Counted from the first letter of the stretch, positions 38,101 through 47,979 are shown. The stretch is DNA of 64,000 nucleotides from Echinococcus granulosus (GCF_000524195.1 NW_020170398.1:356090-420089); one strand, 5' to 3'. Program-made: numbers and translations. Notes: generated from the letters alone by a model not told the origin.

Positions 38101-38109
38101 TGGTATTAA
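8190..38109 (+). CDS. TRRAP: TRRAP, PIKK-family pseudokinase scaffold (complete, about 57 exons)
   Basis: TRRAP (yeast Tra1) is the activator-binding scaffold of SAGA and TIP60/NuA4 histone acetyltransferase complexes in the nucleus. The protein is read from ATG 8190 (MGSKARAALMHFLSIDL) to the stop at 38107-38109 after DPSWLPWY, the typical end of a FATC domain. Order: HEAT-repeat N-terminal two thirds, FAT domain, pseudokinase, FATC. Strong landmarks include ENEENVLLCIKLIMDLHK (8605), LLRALFRSIGGG (about 12060), LRTLELCVDNMQPDFLY (13680), REWRRLP (about 30955) and ARLPLVSDDLSFW (31344). My exon sum is about 4,840 residues against roughly 3,850 in human; the excess is low-complexity inserts. 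The 5' ATG is the first in frame after a TGA. The junction 19203/19284 uses a weak donor (GTCTGT) and is the least certain. An AATAAA follows at 38148. Confidence 0.96.
12310..13679 (+). other. TRRAP: TRRAP intron 16, 1,370 nt, no gene seen
   Basis: AT-rich intron after the exon ending at VNQ. Minus-strand open frames at 13282-13567 overlap each other and show no domain. Nothing else was recognised. Confidence 0.6.
16191..18272 (+). other. TRRAP: TRRAP intron 24, 2,082 nt, carries repeat copy 1
   Basis: The largest TRRAP intron. Splicing ALFKG to MCSDCASVYKP across it keeps phase 1 and the family alignment, so no coding exon is needed inside. The 3' part (17640-17905) is similar to a segment of intron 39. 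Short open frames inside are unsupported. Confidence 0.6.
17640..17905 (+). repeat. Decayed dispersed repeat, copy 1
   Basis: This segment resembles 26112-26370 in the same order: a TCAGCAAAYAATYTA-like start, an AAAGAAGCGG block, a CTCRCGTTAAACAT block, then an exact 18-base match AGTTGCTCTTGACATGTA (17857-17874 against 26320-26337), then a TTAAMCGGTCAC/TTCGTCATTCGCCAC-like tail. The spacing between blocks is roughly conserved. It probably is an old transposable-element fragment; no coding capacity, terminal repeats or target-site duplication could be defined. Confidence 0.55.
20262..21130 (+). other. TRRAP: TRRAP intron 29, 869 nt, no feature seen
   Basis: AT-rich intron between the exon ending in NEPN and the exon starting DLVHLFVNLLLNDEAS. 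Frame is kept by direct splicing (phase 1). No coding exon or repeat recognised. Confidence 0.55.
21732..22425 (+). other. TRRAP: TRRAP intron 31, 694 nt, no gene seen
   Basis: The central part (about 21950-22130) is more GC-rich than other introns of the gene and may be an old element fragment. No repeats, domains or exon borders could be confirmed. Confidence 0.45.
24115..25306 (+). other. TRRAP: TRRAP intron 38, 1,192 nt, no gene seen
   Basis: Starts with a strong GTAAGT donor after a serine-rich linker and ends at a TTTCAG acceptor before the ITELLIQTLDIF exon. Pyrimidine-rich throughout. No coding exon is required by the alignment. Confidence 0.55.
25615..26525 (+). other. TRRAP: TRRAP intron 39, 911 nt, carries repeat copy 2
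   Basis: Lies between the exon ending ILDCIYQ and the exon starting VFSNVSPKTHEIF. Its second half contains the sequence similar to intron 24. No gene seen. Confidence 0.55.
26112..26370 (+). repeat. Decayed dispersed repeat, copy 2
   Basis: Same orientation and block order as 17640-17905, including the exact 18-base match at 26320-26337. The copy is placed about 155 nt before the acceptor of exon 40, whereas copy 1 lies about 370 nt before its acceptor. Divergence between blocks is high, so the pair is old or only partly homologous. Confidence 0.55.
28347..30642 (+). other. TRRAP: Two long TRRAP introns (28347-29340 and 29726-30642)
   Basis: These introns of 994 and 917 nt flank the small FAT exons 29341-29533 and 29600-29725. 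They are AT-rich, and open frames inside (for example 28426-28659, 29769-30002, 30232-30444) show no conserved content. No repeat was identified. Confidence 0.5.
32212..33321 (+). other. TRRAP: TRRAP intron 52, 1,110 nt, ends in a long T tract
   Basis: No gene is seen inside. The intron ends with an almost uninterrupted run of T (33305-33319) directly before the AG at 33320-33321, which feeds the 1,429 nt exon 53. A minus-strand open frame at 33057-33296 is unsupported. Confidence 0.6.
34824..38109 (+). other. TRRAP: TRRAP pseudokinase and FATC (exons 54-57)
   Basis: Exons: 34824-35509, 36037-36367, 36823-37927, 38009-38109. The lobe structure can be followed from LRANNGRVFHYDVP (about 35260, counterpart of the human stretch around RGHNGKIYPY), ITLVTPR joined to TLDLGPHGMRL, YWLFRHGVAM (about 37240), LRLTPQLAGL and LRALLRDDFILWHRG (about 37720). 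No DFG or catalytic Asp/Asn loop is present, as expected for the family. This region is about 740 residues, clearly longer than in vertebrates: the 36037-36367 exon is mostly Ser/Thr/Ala-rich, and about 70 residues separate the RFDLP and LRLTP segments. FATC is carried by exon 57 and ends Trp-Leu-Pro-Trp-Tyr. Confidence 0.9.
36368..36822 (+). other. TRRAP: TRRAP intron 55, 455 nt, no feature seen
   Basis: The donor GTGAGA at 36368 and acceptor TCTTACAG ending at 36822 join QVFT to TLNANSSGY in phase 0. Nothing recognised inside. Confidence 0.6.
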
Positions 38110-39112
38110 AATTTCCTGGGCCTTTTGTAAAGCACTTCGTTATGTAGAATAAACGTATTTACCAATTTTCATCTATTTACCAGCGTTTGTTGCGTCATAC
38201 GAGATCGGGTGAGTTGGTGGGTCTTCTCGTGACCTGGCTGTACTTTGATTCGCGGCGTGAGTGATTACCCAGTCTGTAAAGTGACATGCCGTACTCCCAT
38301 CCCGTCACACTTGGGAAAACTATTGTACACTCGGATGTGTCGTAGAGTGTTAGGCCGTCAGTTCTGTGTGCGGGATATCCTTGACGAGCCGGAGGTAGTT
38401 CTTATGATTCTCCTGGAGAGGACTGCGACGCGATTTTAATAAGTAGTCTGAATAGTTCGAGGAAAATTAGGGCGAACATAAAGTGAGGTGTATATGAATG
38501 GGCCATTACTACCTAGAAAAGGATAGCGAACATTGGGGTGATCTGATACAGATTGTCTTTAAAATGATAATAGGGACTTCACAACGAAATTGGTATGCGG
38601 AGGTATGCATGAGGAATTTTAGTTGGGCAATTGGGATGCACCACTTGTTTGTTGAACTTGTGATTTTGGTAACAGGGCACTTAGAAGGCCCCGCCATGTC
38701 AGTGGTCCCAACTCCTGTATGTTGGCTGAAGATATTCTGATCGAGTATTAGGCTTTCTTTCGTCCTCTAGAAAGGAGCAGGAGGCAGCATAGGAAATAAA
38801 TCCCCATAAAGCCCAAAATTAAACGTAAATTAACACAACTTATTCATAAAATCCAGATCTTTACATTGGCTTTTACATTTGCTTTCAGGACAATTGTTGT
38901 AAGCCTGCTTGAATTTAAGGGCATGAACTACCATGCTCTATCGTTTATAGTTAGCGCATTTTGATCAAAATTAAATTTTTATTTCAAATAAATGCTACGA
39001 CGAGGCTGTTTAAGCTTTTTTATTTGTACACTTCAACTATCATTAAATAATCTTCTCGACACTTGTTTTAATACGCCCTACATGGGCGTCAGCCGCATTT
39101 GAACATTCGCCG
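38110..39112. other. Intergenic region between TRRAP and RBM25
   Basis: About 1 kb, AT-rich in its second half. It holds the TRRAP poly(A) signal and presumably the RBM25 5' UTR or promoter. Open frames at 38245-38439 and 38498-38740 have no recognisable domain. Confidence 0.55.
38148..38153 (+). terminator. Poly(A) signal AATAAA of TRRAP
   Basis: A canonical AATAAA lies 38 nt after the TRRAP stop codon (38107-38109). The position is consistent with a short 3' UTR. Confidence 0.7.
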
Positions 39113-42100
39113 ATGAATCCGTACGGTCAGTTTTTTGGTGTTTCCCAGCAGTATTATGGAGCTCTCCCACCTAATTATCAGACTTTTTTGTCAACTGGTT
39201 TGGTGGGATATGCGCCCGTTGCAGCACCGCCTCCATCTGCGCCAGTGTCACAGCCACCTACCACACAGCCGTCTACAACCGAGACTTCTGTGACTCAAGT
39301 TGTCGTTGCTCATGAAAAAACTCCGGTTACCACTGTATTCGTGGGGAATATACCGGAGCGAGCACCGGACTCCCTTATAAAGTCGCTTTTAATGGTAAAG
39401 TTCCTCCGTACTTTCACTCCATAGCGCTGCGGTAATATCCTTAGTTGGAAGCGAGTTCAAGGTGCCTCAGGGAAGTTGCAAGCCTTCGGTTTTTGTGAGT
39501 ATCAGGACCCTGAATCCACGATGAGATGTGTGAGACTTCTAAATGGTTTTGAGGTATTAGAAAAGAAGTTGATGGTATGTTTTTTTTATCTTTGTCGTTA
39601 CTAGTTTTAAGGTGAAAGTTGATCCCAAAACTGAAGACCTCCTGAATGAATATCGGAAGAAGAAATGGAAAGACAGCGAAGATGGCAATTTAGGCAGCAC
39701 TGAAGCTGAAGTTGATGATGAAACTAAGAAGGACGACGATGTTGTGAAAACCGCCTTGCAAAATATTTTACAAGAAGCCGTTGATGCATATCAGCTCGGT
39801 CATGGTAAAACATTATCTTGTCATGGTAATGTTTTTAGAATCTCCAAATAGAAACGAGTACTCGGAAGGCCCTAGACATCTGGTAAGTAAGTGTTCCTCA
39901 TATTCTGTTTTTTTTTGCAAGTTTTGTGCTGGTACTCTTTTCTTTTCAGACTTTGGATGATATGGATATAGACGGAGAGCGTAAGGATTTAATCAATAAG
40001 GAAATTGAGACGTTTCGGCGTCGCAATGAGGTAAGACCATAACACTGTACTAGCGTTTCAAGCTCATGTATTTGTTTGTTAACGTTCCTGGTATCACCGA
40101 ACAAAATATGTTAAAGTGGTCAATCGGCTTTTACCGGTGAGACGAGATTCATGTAAGCTCTCATTTTGACGCTGTTACAAAAAAAACAGACATCCATTGG
40201 ATTTAATGCTAGGCCAGCACAGGACGACTAGCGCAAAGTTGGTGAGTGTATTTTGTACTCTTTAAGGGTCTAAGTAGTTTAAAATCGATAAAACTCGTCA
40301 CGTGAGCAAATTCAAACCTTCTTTCAGACCGTCATGATTGCAGTCGAAATCAACCGTTTGTGCTTATAACACGGCTCGGTGAGTTCATAAATGAAGCCTT
40401 ATTATTATTGGAGCACCTTATCGGACGATTGCTGTCGGGGGTTTATTTTAGGATGTCATCGTTCAACTCGTTTGTCGGGCTGATGTCCCCACATTTTCAG
40501 ATAGCCCTTTCTTACCTGCATAAATTCCATTGATCATTTACTTCTTGATGGAGTAGAAGGAGACACCTTCTGAAGAACGGGGCAAGCACTCGAGAGAGCT
40601 CGACTACTACACTTCTCGTTACTCCTCGCGTAATCTATCGCGGTCCGATCGAGACTCGGAACGAGGCAGTCGCTACTCGCGCTCCCGATCACCATCCAGA
40701 GAACCGCCGAAAAAGCGTCCACGTGGGGGTATCACCAGTTCCACACTAATACCTGAAAAACACTATCGCCCGAGTCAGGTCGATGAAGAGGAGGAGACGA
40801 TTAAGAAACGGCTTGAAAGGAAACTTAAGGAGAAGGAGGAGTCCTATCAGAATGTAAGATTTAAGTTTGTTTATTTCCTGGAAGGTTTTAATTTACATAG
40901 ATTGTATTGCTAATCTCCTTTTGTTTTGTAGCGACTTCGTCAATGGGAGAGTCGTGAACGTAAAAAGCATGCTGAGTATGAACGCGAGAAAGAGCGCGAA
41001 AAAAAGAAGCAGGAAGAAATTCGAGCGGAGGCGAAAAATTTGTTAGATTTCTTTATTACATACGATGATGACACCGAAGATTCCAAGTTCTACAAGTATG
41101 TACCTCTATTTTAGCTGATTGTTAGCATACTTCAGTTTTACTTGTTCTTATTCTTTTTGGTATCATGATTGCAGGGGCAGTGCTTTTCAACGTCGGCTCA
41201 CTGATCGCGAGGTTGAAGAGACGGCAGATGAAAGGGATCGCCAAAAGGAGTTGGAGGTTTTCGAATCATCTAGTCGTAAGCTGATCGAGGAGGAAGATCC
41301 AAATGCGGAGTCTATTATTTTGCAAATGGAGCAAGCAATGCAAGAACATTTACGGAAACGTCTCAATCTCAATGCGCGAACTCCTATTGATCAACCAAGA
41401 TCTAGGTCTAGTTCGAAGTCAAGAGGCACCACTCCCGAGCCACAGTCGGTCTCGGGTTTCGTTGAGGCGCCCATGGTAGGTCGTATTCATTGTTCTCAGA
41501 AATTAATGTACTCCCTTGTTAAATAATGATATACTCGTAGGTTATTTCTGCTGGCTTTAAACCAGTTTCCCCTGACGATGTTTTGAGAACTAGTGATAAT
41601 GCAACGCCTAAGGAGGTTTCCGGCTCAGAACCATCTCGAAAGGATTCAAGCACTTTCCTATTCTCCATGTCCTCAAGTAAATTTCTATTTACTCGTATTC
41701 CTTAATTCTTTTCAACATCAGTCATGGCAGCTTGGTAATTTCATGTTGATTTCTACTTCCGTTCATGCAGAGCCTACCGAAAATGTATTGAAGCCGGCCG
41801 CAGCGTTTACTGACGAAGAAGTCGAGACAAAGCTTAAACGTCCTGCCTTGAGTTGGTTACCACCTTCTTCAGATAAGGCTACTACCTCCATCAGTGGTTT
41901 TGTCTTCCCTGACCTAAAAGCAGTGGCAAATCTCCCAATTTCTGAGAAAAGAGCAATTATTAAGCAAATTATTGAAAGGATTCCAACTTCTAGGGAGGAG
42001 TTGTTCGCCTATCCGATTGATTGGAAGGCAGTTGACCCGGTAATACGTCTTGATTGCCTACTATTTAAAGATGCAAAACCTGTTGCTGTTTGGCATCCGA

Positions 42101-42484
42101 TGTCAGCGATATTTTGTGGATTTGCAGGAATTCGTGAAGGAACGAATTAAGCCGTGGGTGGATAAGAAGATAATAACTTATCTTGGCGAAGCCGAAGCCA
42201 CTTTGTCCAATTTTATCTGCGAGCAGGTGCTTGAACATAAACCACCTGGGAAAATCCTGGCTGATGTTGCGCTGGTATGAACCCTTTTTCTCTCTGGCCC
42301 AGTGATTTCATTAAAATGCTTGTGCCTTGTTTTGGTAGCTATCACGTAGTGTTCTGCTATCCACCATATTTGGTTTTTATCGTTTTTACAGGTTCTTGAA
42401 GAGGAAGCAGAAGTTTTTGTCGTCAAGATGTGGCGGCTTCTCATTTATGTAATCGCTGAAAAAAATCTTGGTCTAACTGTATGA
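39113..42484 (+). CDS. RBM25: RBM25, RRM and PWI splicing regulator (complete, 12 exons)
   Basis: RBM25 is a nuclear splicing regulator associated with spliceosomal complexes. Exons: 39113-39394, 39425-39574, 39612-39804, 39839-39882, 39950-40030, 40557-40853, 40932-41095, 41175-41475, 41541-41676, 41771-42039, 42128-42274, 42392-42484; the sum is 2,157 nt, giving 718 residues. A Pro/Gln/Thr-rich N-terminus is followed by an RRM from about residue 73 (RNP2 VFVGNI, RNP1-like AFGFCEY), an acidic linker, a charged helical segment with a short SR stretch (SRYSRSRSPSR near 40675), then LRQWESRERKKHAEYERE and FFITYDDD, and a C-terminal PWI domain (about residues 610-713) with ERIKPWVDKKI and EVFVVKMWRLLIY. 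The long Arg/Glu dipeptide tract of vertebrate RBM25 is strongly shortened. Intron 4 of the list, and both exon 4 borders, were chosen by phase. Confidence 0.95.
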
Positions 42485-42518
42485 TTTTTACGGTACCATC
42501 GATCTGGTGTTTTGTACA

Positions 42519-42524
42519 AATAAA
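42519..42524 (+). terminator. Poly(A) signal AATAAA of RBM25
   Basis: AATAAA occurs 34 nt after the RBM25 stop (42482-42484). Only about 220 nt remain to the ABHD13 start codon, so 3' end formation of RBM25 and 5' end formation of ABHD13 must happen close together. Confidence 0.7.
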
Positions 42525-42713
42525 AGCTCCTACCACTGCCTTGCTGTATGCCCCCGTTCACACTTAACGCATTCGGCTTTTGCTTGGTGTTACTCTTCCG
42601 TTGCGCCCCCTTCTGTTGTGCTTAAGCAACATGATATTAACTGGTTTGATGTGTCTACAGGGTTTAAGATTAAGTAGAATGCGAGGTGCCGTAGCAAATC
42701 TGCTTGAAATGGG

Positions 42714-42728
42714 CTGTTTCCGTTTTAG
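42714..42728 (+). promoter_or_regulatory. Acceptor-like site just before ABHD13
   Basis: A pyrimidine-rich stretch ending TTTTAG at 42728 lies 17 nt before the first in-frame ATG of ABHD13 (42746). It could be the acceptor of a 5' UTR intron or of spliced-leader trans-splicing. The sequence alone does not decide. Confidence 0.4.
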
Positions 42729-42745
42729 CATTGAGGTCTGGGCGT

Positions 42746-43984
42746 ATGCGAGTTCGTCGATTCGCACGGACAATGGGTTCGGTCTTTCGTTACGTGATGG
42801 AGCGTTTTAGTCGCTCGAATTCTCCCAAGTACAGTTTCCTCTCGGGGGATACCAACAGCGCCAACCGATGCTCCAACTTTAACAATTCTTTTAACCGATT
42901 ATCGCTGTACCGTGGTCTGCTCGCTCAGCATGTCCCGCCGCTCCTTTGCCTATTTCTAACCTGTCTAATCGCTACCCAGCCCCCCAGTGCTTGGATAGGA
43001 ACCTGCGTGTTGACCACCATCCTAATAACTCTTCTACTTTTCGCTCTGGTATACTTTATTGAGTCTTTTTTCACCTTCGCTCCTAACATCCCCGATCGCA
43101 GTCGCTTCTTCACGGAGCTGCCCCAGTTTCCAACATGGCGAGTTGTTAGACTCATTGCGCCTCCAATGGGAAGCGGCTGCAACGTTACGCTGAAGTGTTT
43201 TCTTATCTTGCAAGAGGACCCATCGAAACGAGCGGCAGCGCCGACCATACTCTTCCTTCATGGAAACGCAGGCAATATTGGTCACCGTTTGCCAATTGCA
43301 AAGCTACTCTACGACGTGTGCGGTGCTAATATCCTCCTATTGGAGTATCGCGGTTTTGGCTATTCAAATGGGCAGCCAAATGAATATGGTATTTACAGTG
43401 ATGCGAAGGTAGCGTTTGACTATTTAGCATCGGGAGCGGACGGTGATGTGGACGGACGGAACATCTTCATTTTTGGACGCTCGCTTGGTGGTGCTGTTGC
43501 CATAGATCTAAGCACCCGGCCAGGAGTAGTAACACATGCCCGGGGCACAATCCTTGAAAATACTTTCAGCTCCATCGGAGGCATGAGCCAAGCATTAAGC
43601 CGCAATGTGATTGGCCCGCTAGGGAAGTACTGTATACCCACAGCTCTAATTCACAATCGTTTTGAATCATTGAAAAAGCTCAAGACGCGCAATTTGGACG
43701 AGGGTACAAAGTTTCTCTTCATCTCCGGTGCGAAAGACGATCTCGTACCACCTGTCATGATGATGCAGTTGGCCAGTGCGTGGGCAGCAAATACAGGGAG
43801 AAGTCAGGACCCGGAAACACCGTGGATCTTTGAGGACGCTCAAGACTTTTTGCACCGTGGAAGAGAGGGAATCGTCCGCATTGCCGAAGGCAACCACGGA
43901 ACTACGTGGATGTGCGACGGCTTCGGCGATGTCGTCAAGCGTTTCGTCCTCCTGCACGGACTCTCAGGTAGCACACCTACCTGA
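42746..43984 (+). CDS. ABHD13: ABHD13, membrane-anchored alpha/beta hydrolase (single exon)
   Basis: 412 residues from ATG 42746; the frame is open upstream but only with non-ATG codons. A basic N-terminus is followed by two hydrophobic segments (about 62-77 and 83-107) that suggest a membrane anchor. The hydrolase core shows HGNAGN (172-177, oxyanion strand), LLEYRGFGYS (198-207), the nucleophile elbow GRSLGG (244-249, Ser246), the acid in SGAKDDLVPP (Asp331 likely) and the histidine in GNHGTTW (His384). This is the set expected for an active serine hydrolase of the ABHD13/Bem46 group; the physiological substrate is not established. Human ABHD13 is about 337 residues, so the worm protein has a longer N-terminus and an insertion before the catalytic histidine. 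It is intronless among intron-rich neighbours. Confidence 0.95.
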   Translation: MRVRRFARTMGSVFRYVMERFSRSNSPKYSFLSGDTNSANRCSNFNNSFNRLSLYRGLLAQHVPPLLCLFLTCLIATQPPSAWIGTCVLTTILITLLLFALVYFIESFFTFAPNIPDRSRFFTELPQFPTWRVVRLIAPPMGSGCNVTLKCFLILQEDPSKRAAAPTILFLHGNAGNIGHRLPIAKLLYDVCGANILLLEYRGFGYSNGQPNEYGIYSDAKVAFDYLASGADGDVDGRNIFIFGRSLGGAVAIDLSTRPGVVTHARGTILENTFSSIGGMSQALSRNVIGPLGKYCIPTALIHNRFESLKKLKTRNLDEGTKFLFISGAKDDLVPPVMMMQLASAWAANTGRSQDPETPWIFEDAQDFLHRGREGIVRIAEGNHGTTWMCDGFGDVVKRFVLLHGLSGSTPT

Positions 43985-46792
43985 CAGCCTTCGGCACTGG
44001 TTCCTCCAATATATGGCTTGCGGCATTTTTGCGTTTTCACCATTTAATATCGATACGGTTAAAGTGTCGTAGAGACTGCCAACTGCTCATATCTACTATG
44101 CTCGACCCGTTCGAGGTGGCGGGCCCCCTAAAACTAGCACAATCGATCAGCACAGATAGCACCACAAATGGTTGGTCGCCTAGCCAGGAAAACCGGATTC
44201 GGAGTCCGCCTGAACCCAGGTTTCCCCATTACGTTAAAACGATAAATGCCACCTGAAATGTGCACAAACCAACCTTAAAAATAGAAGCGGTGTGGCACTT
44301 AATGCAAAAAGACGGTAGTTCCCATGTAATTGAATGAGTTTATTTAGTTCAATGCTAGACAGGTGGACAAATGGCACTGCTGGACGGCGCAGCGACCTAA
44401 AATGTAGGAAGTATTATAAGTGCGTTAATCAGTTTAATAGTACTCATCAAGCCGTAGACGGCACAGACGGTAACTCCAATGTCATCACTTGTGCAGAAAT
44501 AAGGCAATCCTACCTTTAGGGATGGTGAAAAAGGCGGCGCACGGCAGCGGCTGAAGCGGTGGTGACGTGCTGCACGTGCATTATTCGGAACCAAGCATAC
44601 AAACAAAGTAGTCCTTAAAAAGTTTGCATAAACAAAGCTGTTAAAAGGCGTTTCTTTCTTTGTTTTTGCCTAAATTTCGCATGCCTAAAATTAGTTGCAA
44701 ATGTGTTTAAAAATGATGGGTTTAAAAGGATTTTTAAGTTTAATATGTGACAAGCTGAAATGGGTATTACTAAGGCGTTCTGCGATTTTTGCAGCTAAAT
44801 TGCTCTCAAAGATCTAACAGAAGTAAACTTTTGATACTATTAGGATTTTGACAGTTTTACTGCAAAGTTCTTAGAAATTCAGCGCAAACAAAGAATCAGA
44901 TCGAGGACAAATTCAATAATTTGTAGCTATAATCAAAACTAATACTGGTAAAACTCTTGGTGTCACTCTTCTTGCTAATTAGGCGGTTGGGTAGGTCATT
45001 GACTTCCATGGATTTGTTATTGCTATCCCGTAGTAATGTTCTTGCGCCTGAAAATTCAGTTTTAGGCAATATTCTAACTTATACTCTTACTTTTTAAGAA
45101 CCACAAACCATGTCAGCGTGGAGGCATATTTATTATGTACGGAGGAGCGAGGCGGCTGCTGTCCTGGACCAGGAACCCTGTCATCAAGCGGGTGTGCAAC
45201 TAAAGATGTTGAACAACCCAAGCAGCCGAAAGTAACAGGTAATTGAACCGCAGCTCACTATAATTTGGTCAGCATATGCGGTCTGAATGCGATTTTCATC
45301 CTTCCCAAAGCGCCTAGGAATCTCTTAGGTAGAAAAAATTAAGAGCCTGTTTCAATCCAACCTATCTCCAGCGTGAGGATCCCGAATTGCACTCCTTTTT
45401 GCATTCAGAGTCCCTTAGGCACCTCGAGATGAATCTTCATAAATGCTATTATTTAAGCTATGATTGATACCTGATGTTCTTTTCGAAATCCTTTGTTGGC
45501 GTGAAGTAACTTTTAAATTTCATTTTTATAATTTCCGGTTCTTAAAAATATCAACTTACAATGATGAGCTGGAATAATCCACATCACGTTAATGACCGTA
45601 TTTTTGCTAATTTTCTTTTAGATTGTGATTTCTTAGCAAGTCGTTTTTTATAACTGTTGTTTACATTCACAAGATAGATTAATAGAGTCATTGTGGACTA
45701 AATAGCATATGCTCTCTAAGCTAGAGCCTCTTTTTTGCTGTATATCTTGTATTATTTAGCAACAAATCCCTAGAAGGTAGTGCTTTTTAATGGTTTGATT
45801 TGTGTTTACATCTGCGACATGGTGCTGACCTTGCGGTTGTGAAGCCTCGAGCTTGCGCAGTGTTCGAGCATCAAAATGGGCGATGATAGTGGGGACGAGG
45901 TCTTGCAAAAAGTTATGGGTAAAGATGGTCTTATGTGACTGAGAATGTTCAGAGGTTTTTGCATTAAAACATCCTAAACAGTTAAGAAATATTCAACTTA
46001 CTTTAACCTCCCGAATGTCTATCAGAATTACGCCGTGTTCATAATTTGAGCTGCTTACCTTGTGTCTATTTCTGTCTGGGTTTCCAGAGATGGGTTTCCC
46101 AAAGTGGTCTTACGTATTTTGGCCTCGGATAATAGCAAAGTTAAGGACCTTAATTATAGTGGGGAATCCTAGATCGAGAAGGATCTTCGAGGCACGATCA
46201 GGTCGTTGCGCGATTTTCTCGGGATTTGCGTGTGTCCATAGTTCCGTTAGTGTACTTGCTTCCGTAAACAAACAGACCAATAATCGGCCATTAGTATGGA
46301 ACCAAGGATCGGTTTTTAATACCATTTAGTATTTGAGCCTATTTTTCTTTGATTGCCTGCACAGATATTCATATCAAGTGAATTTTTTTAGTTTTGATTT
46401 AAGTAAGGTTTAAGTACTGTGGATGAAAACCTTCCTGGCGATATGGCATTCTGACTAGTGTATTTTTACAAGTTAATTTTAATAGTGAAGAAGATGTGGA
46501 GCATGATAACCATTTCGTATACCTGCGCACTAATAGTAGACCATCTTACAAATCACATCTCACTTTGTATTTTGAACCATCTCCAAACCTAAAATTGGCG
46601 TAATTTCGCACACTACACGTAACAAGAGATTTCAGGCCTTATATACCTTGTCAACATAGTTGAGTGCATTAAATTGGGGAAAACATTTGGCAAACTATTA
46701 GATAGAATCGTGTCCCAAAAGCTAGGGGAGAAATCGTGAAGTTCCCAAAAAGTAGTAATTTGTGTTTTGACATCTGACTTTTATCTTTTGAA
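43985..46792. other. Intergenic region between ABHD13 and the pitchfork-like gene
   Basis: 2.8 kb, mostly AT-rich, with two GC-richer islands at about 44090-44230 and 45120-45240 that may be element fragments. No AATAAA was found soon after ABHD13. A possible short exon at 45876-45918 (ATG after a GCGCAG acceptor-like site, reading MGDDSGDEVLQKVM, then a GTAAAG donor) could splice to 46088 in phase 1, but nothing beyond it is convincing. Confidence 0.4.
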
Positions 46793-47979
46793 ATGAGAGG
46801 GGGGTTACCATCGGAAATAAAATGCGAAAATTGCATTTTAGCCATATTTAGTAAAAGAAAAAGTATATTTAACTTCGGGACCTGCAGCGAGCGCAAAACT
46901 TTCGCTAACAAAACGGTACCAAGCAGGCTCGGAATTTTATATCCAATCAGAAATGAGTACCCAAACTTGGGTCCTGGTACCTACAACATGGAGGTATTTG
47001 CTTCGGTAACGCAGACACACCCTGTAGTACAACACAATAGCCTACAATCTGTATAACAGATGTTGTAATACGAAGCGCTGGTCTACGTCGCAACGTGAAA
47101 GCCGAGGAACGGTGAGTTTTCAGATTATAGAAATGTTCAAACTTAAATAGAATAAAAGTCTTTATAGTATAACGATAAATCAGATCATTTAAGTGTTGTT
47201 GTGGGGACTCGTATTGTTTACTTTAGCTGCACTTGTGATTACTAAGGTAAAATGTTGTGGTATCTGCAAAAATACTTGCATGAGTTTGGAAGACTCAAGG
47301 TGAATATTTTTTTAAGACTAATAACCTCCGTACATCTTTTATCAAAGAAAGATATTCCTGGTCCAGCTGAATACCAAAGAGACATCAGCGCGCTAAAATC
47401 ATTCAAGCAAAACCGATATCCATTCAATCAAAAATGCCCCCGAAATTTACCAGAAGATCCCAGAGGCAAAGATTCCCCGAGGTATAAGGGTAATTTTTAG
47501 TCTAAATTTTAAGAAACTCGTGTTCTCATATCTCTTGATCATACTGTACTATGATAAGTAATGAAAGTCGGAGCAAACTCCGGATAATGTTTGCTTTCAT
47601 GGCTAAAATAGTGATCCACGTGGTCTTTATGGGTTACATAATTTAATAAATCCCATTTTGAAGGTTCCGAATTTATTTCAGCGTTGGAACCTACAACTGG
47701 TTTATGAAACCCAGACAGTTTGAATGGCAACGAGATACAAACCTGAAGCCGATTAACCTTCCTCAAATCACTTTTAAAAGTACAGTTTGTGCAAACACGG
47801 ATAAGGTAATCAATGGTTTCTAAGGGAAAAAATGGTCCAAATCCACCGTTCTAACCCGTCTACTCCCTTTTCAGTTACCGTATTCCCGTGAGGAAAGAAA
47901 ATACCAGAGACGTCTTCGTTGTTTCGAAAACTATTTCAAGGAAGATATAACAAACAAGGATTCAATCTCTCTGAAGTGA
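46793..47979 (+). CDS. CIMAP3: Pitchfork (PIFO/CIMAP3)-like ciliary protein, partial exon model
   Basis: The vertebrate family acts at the ciliary base and on microtubules. Exons read: 46793-46993 (start uncertain), a candidate exon 47060-47111, 47348-47481, 47682-47805, 47875-47979. The first exon contains FNFGTCSERKTF and NLGPGTYN, matching the family opening FGTC..RK..F and the following GPG.Y. The third contains DIPGPAEYQRD, the junction 47481/47682 creates SPSVGTYNWFMKP, and the end is a basic LPYSREERKYQRRL helix then ISLK and stop. The last three exons sum to 363 nt in one frame. The link from 46993 through 47060-47111 does not keep phase in any way I could find, so an exon is missing or a border is wrong. 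Other sperm-tail PG-rich repeat proteins are the alternative. Confidence 0.7.

Noticed and set aside
42704..42745. Longer N-terminus for ABHD13 from 42704
   Set aside because: The codon there is TTG and an acceptor-like TTTTAG lies inside the stretch; the first ATG is at 42746.
42925..43957. Minus-strand open frames opposite ABHD13
   Set aside because: Shadows of the single coding exon, which has an intact hydrolase motif set on the plus strand.
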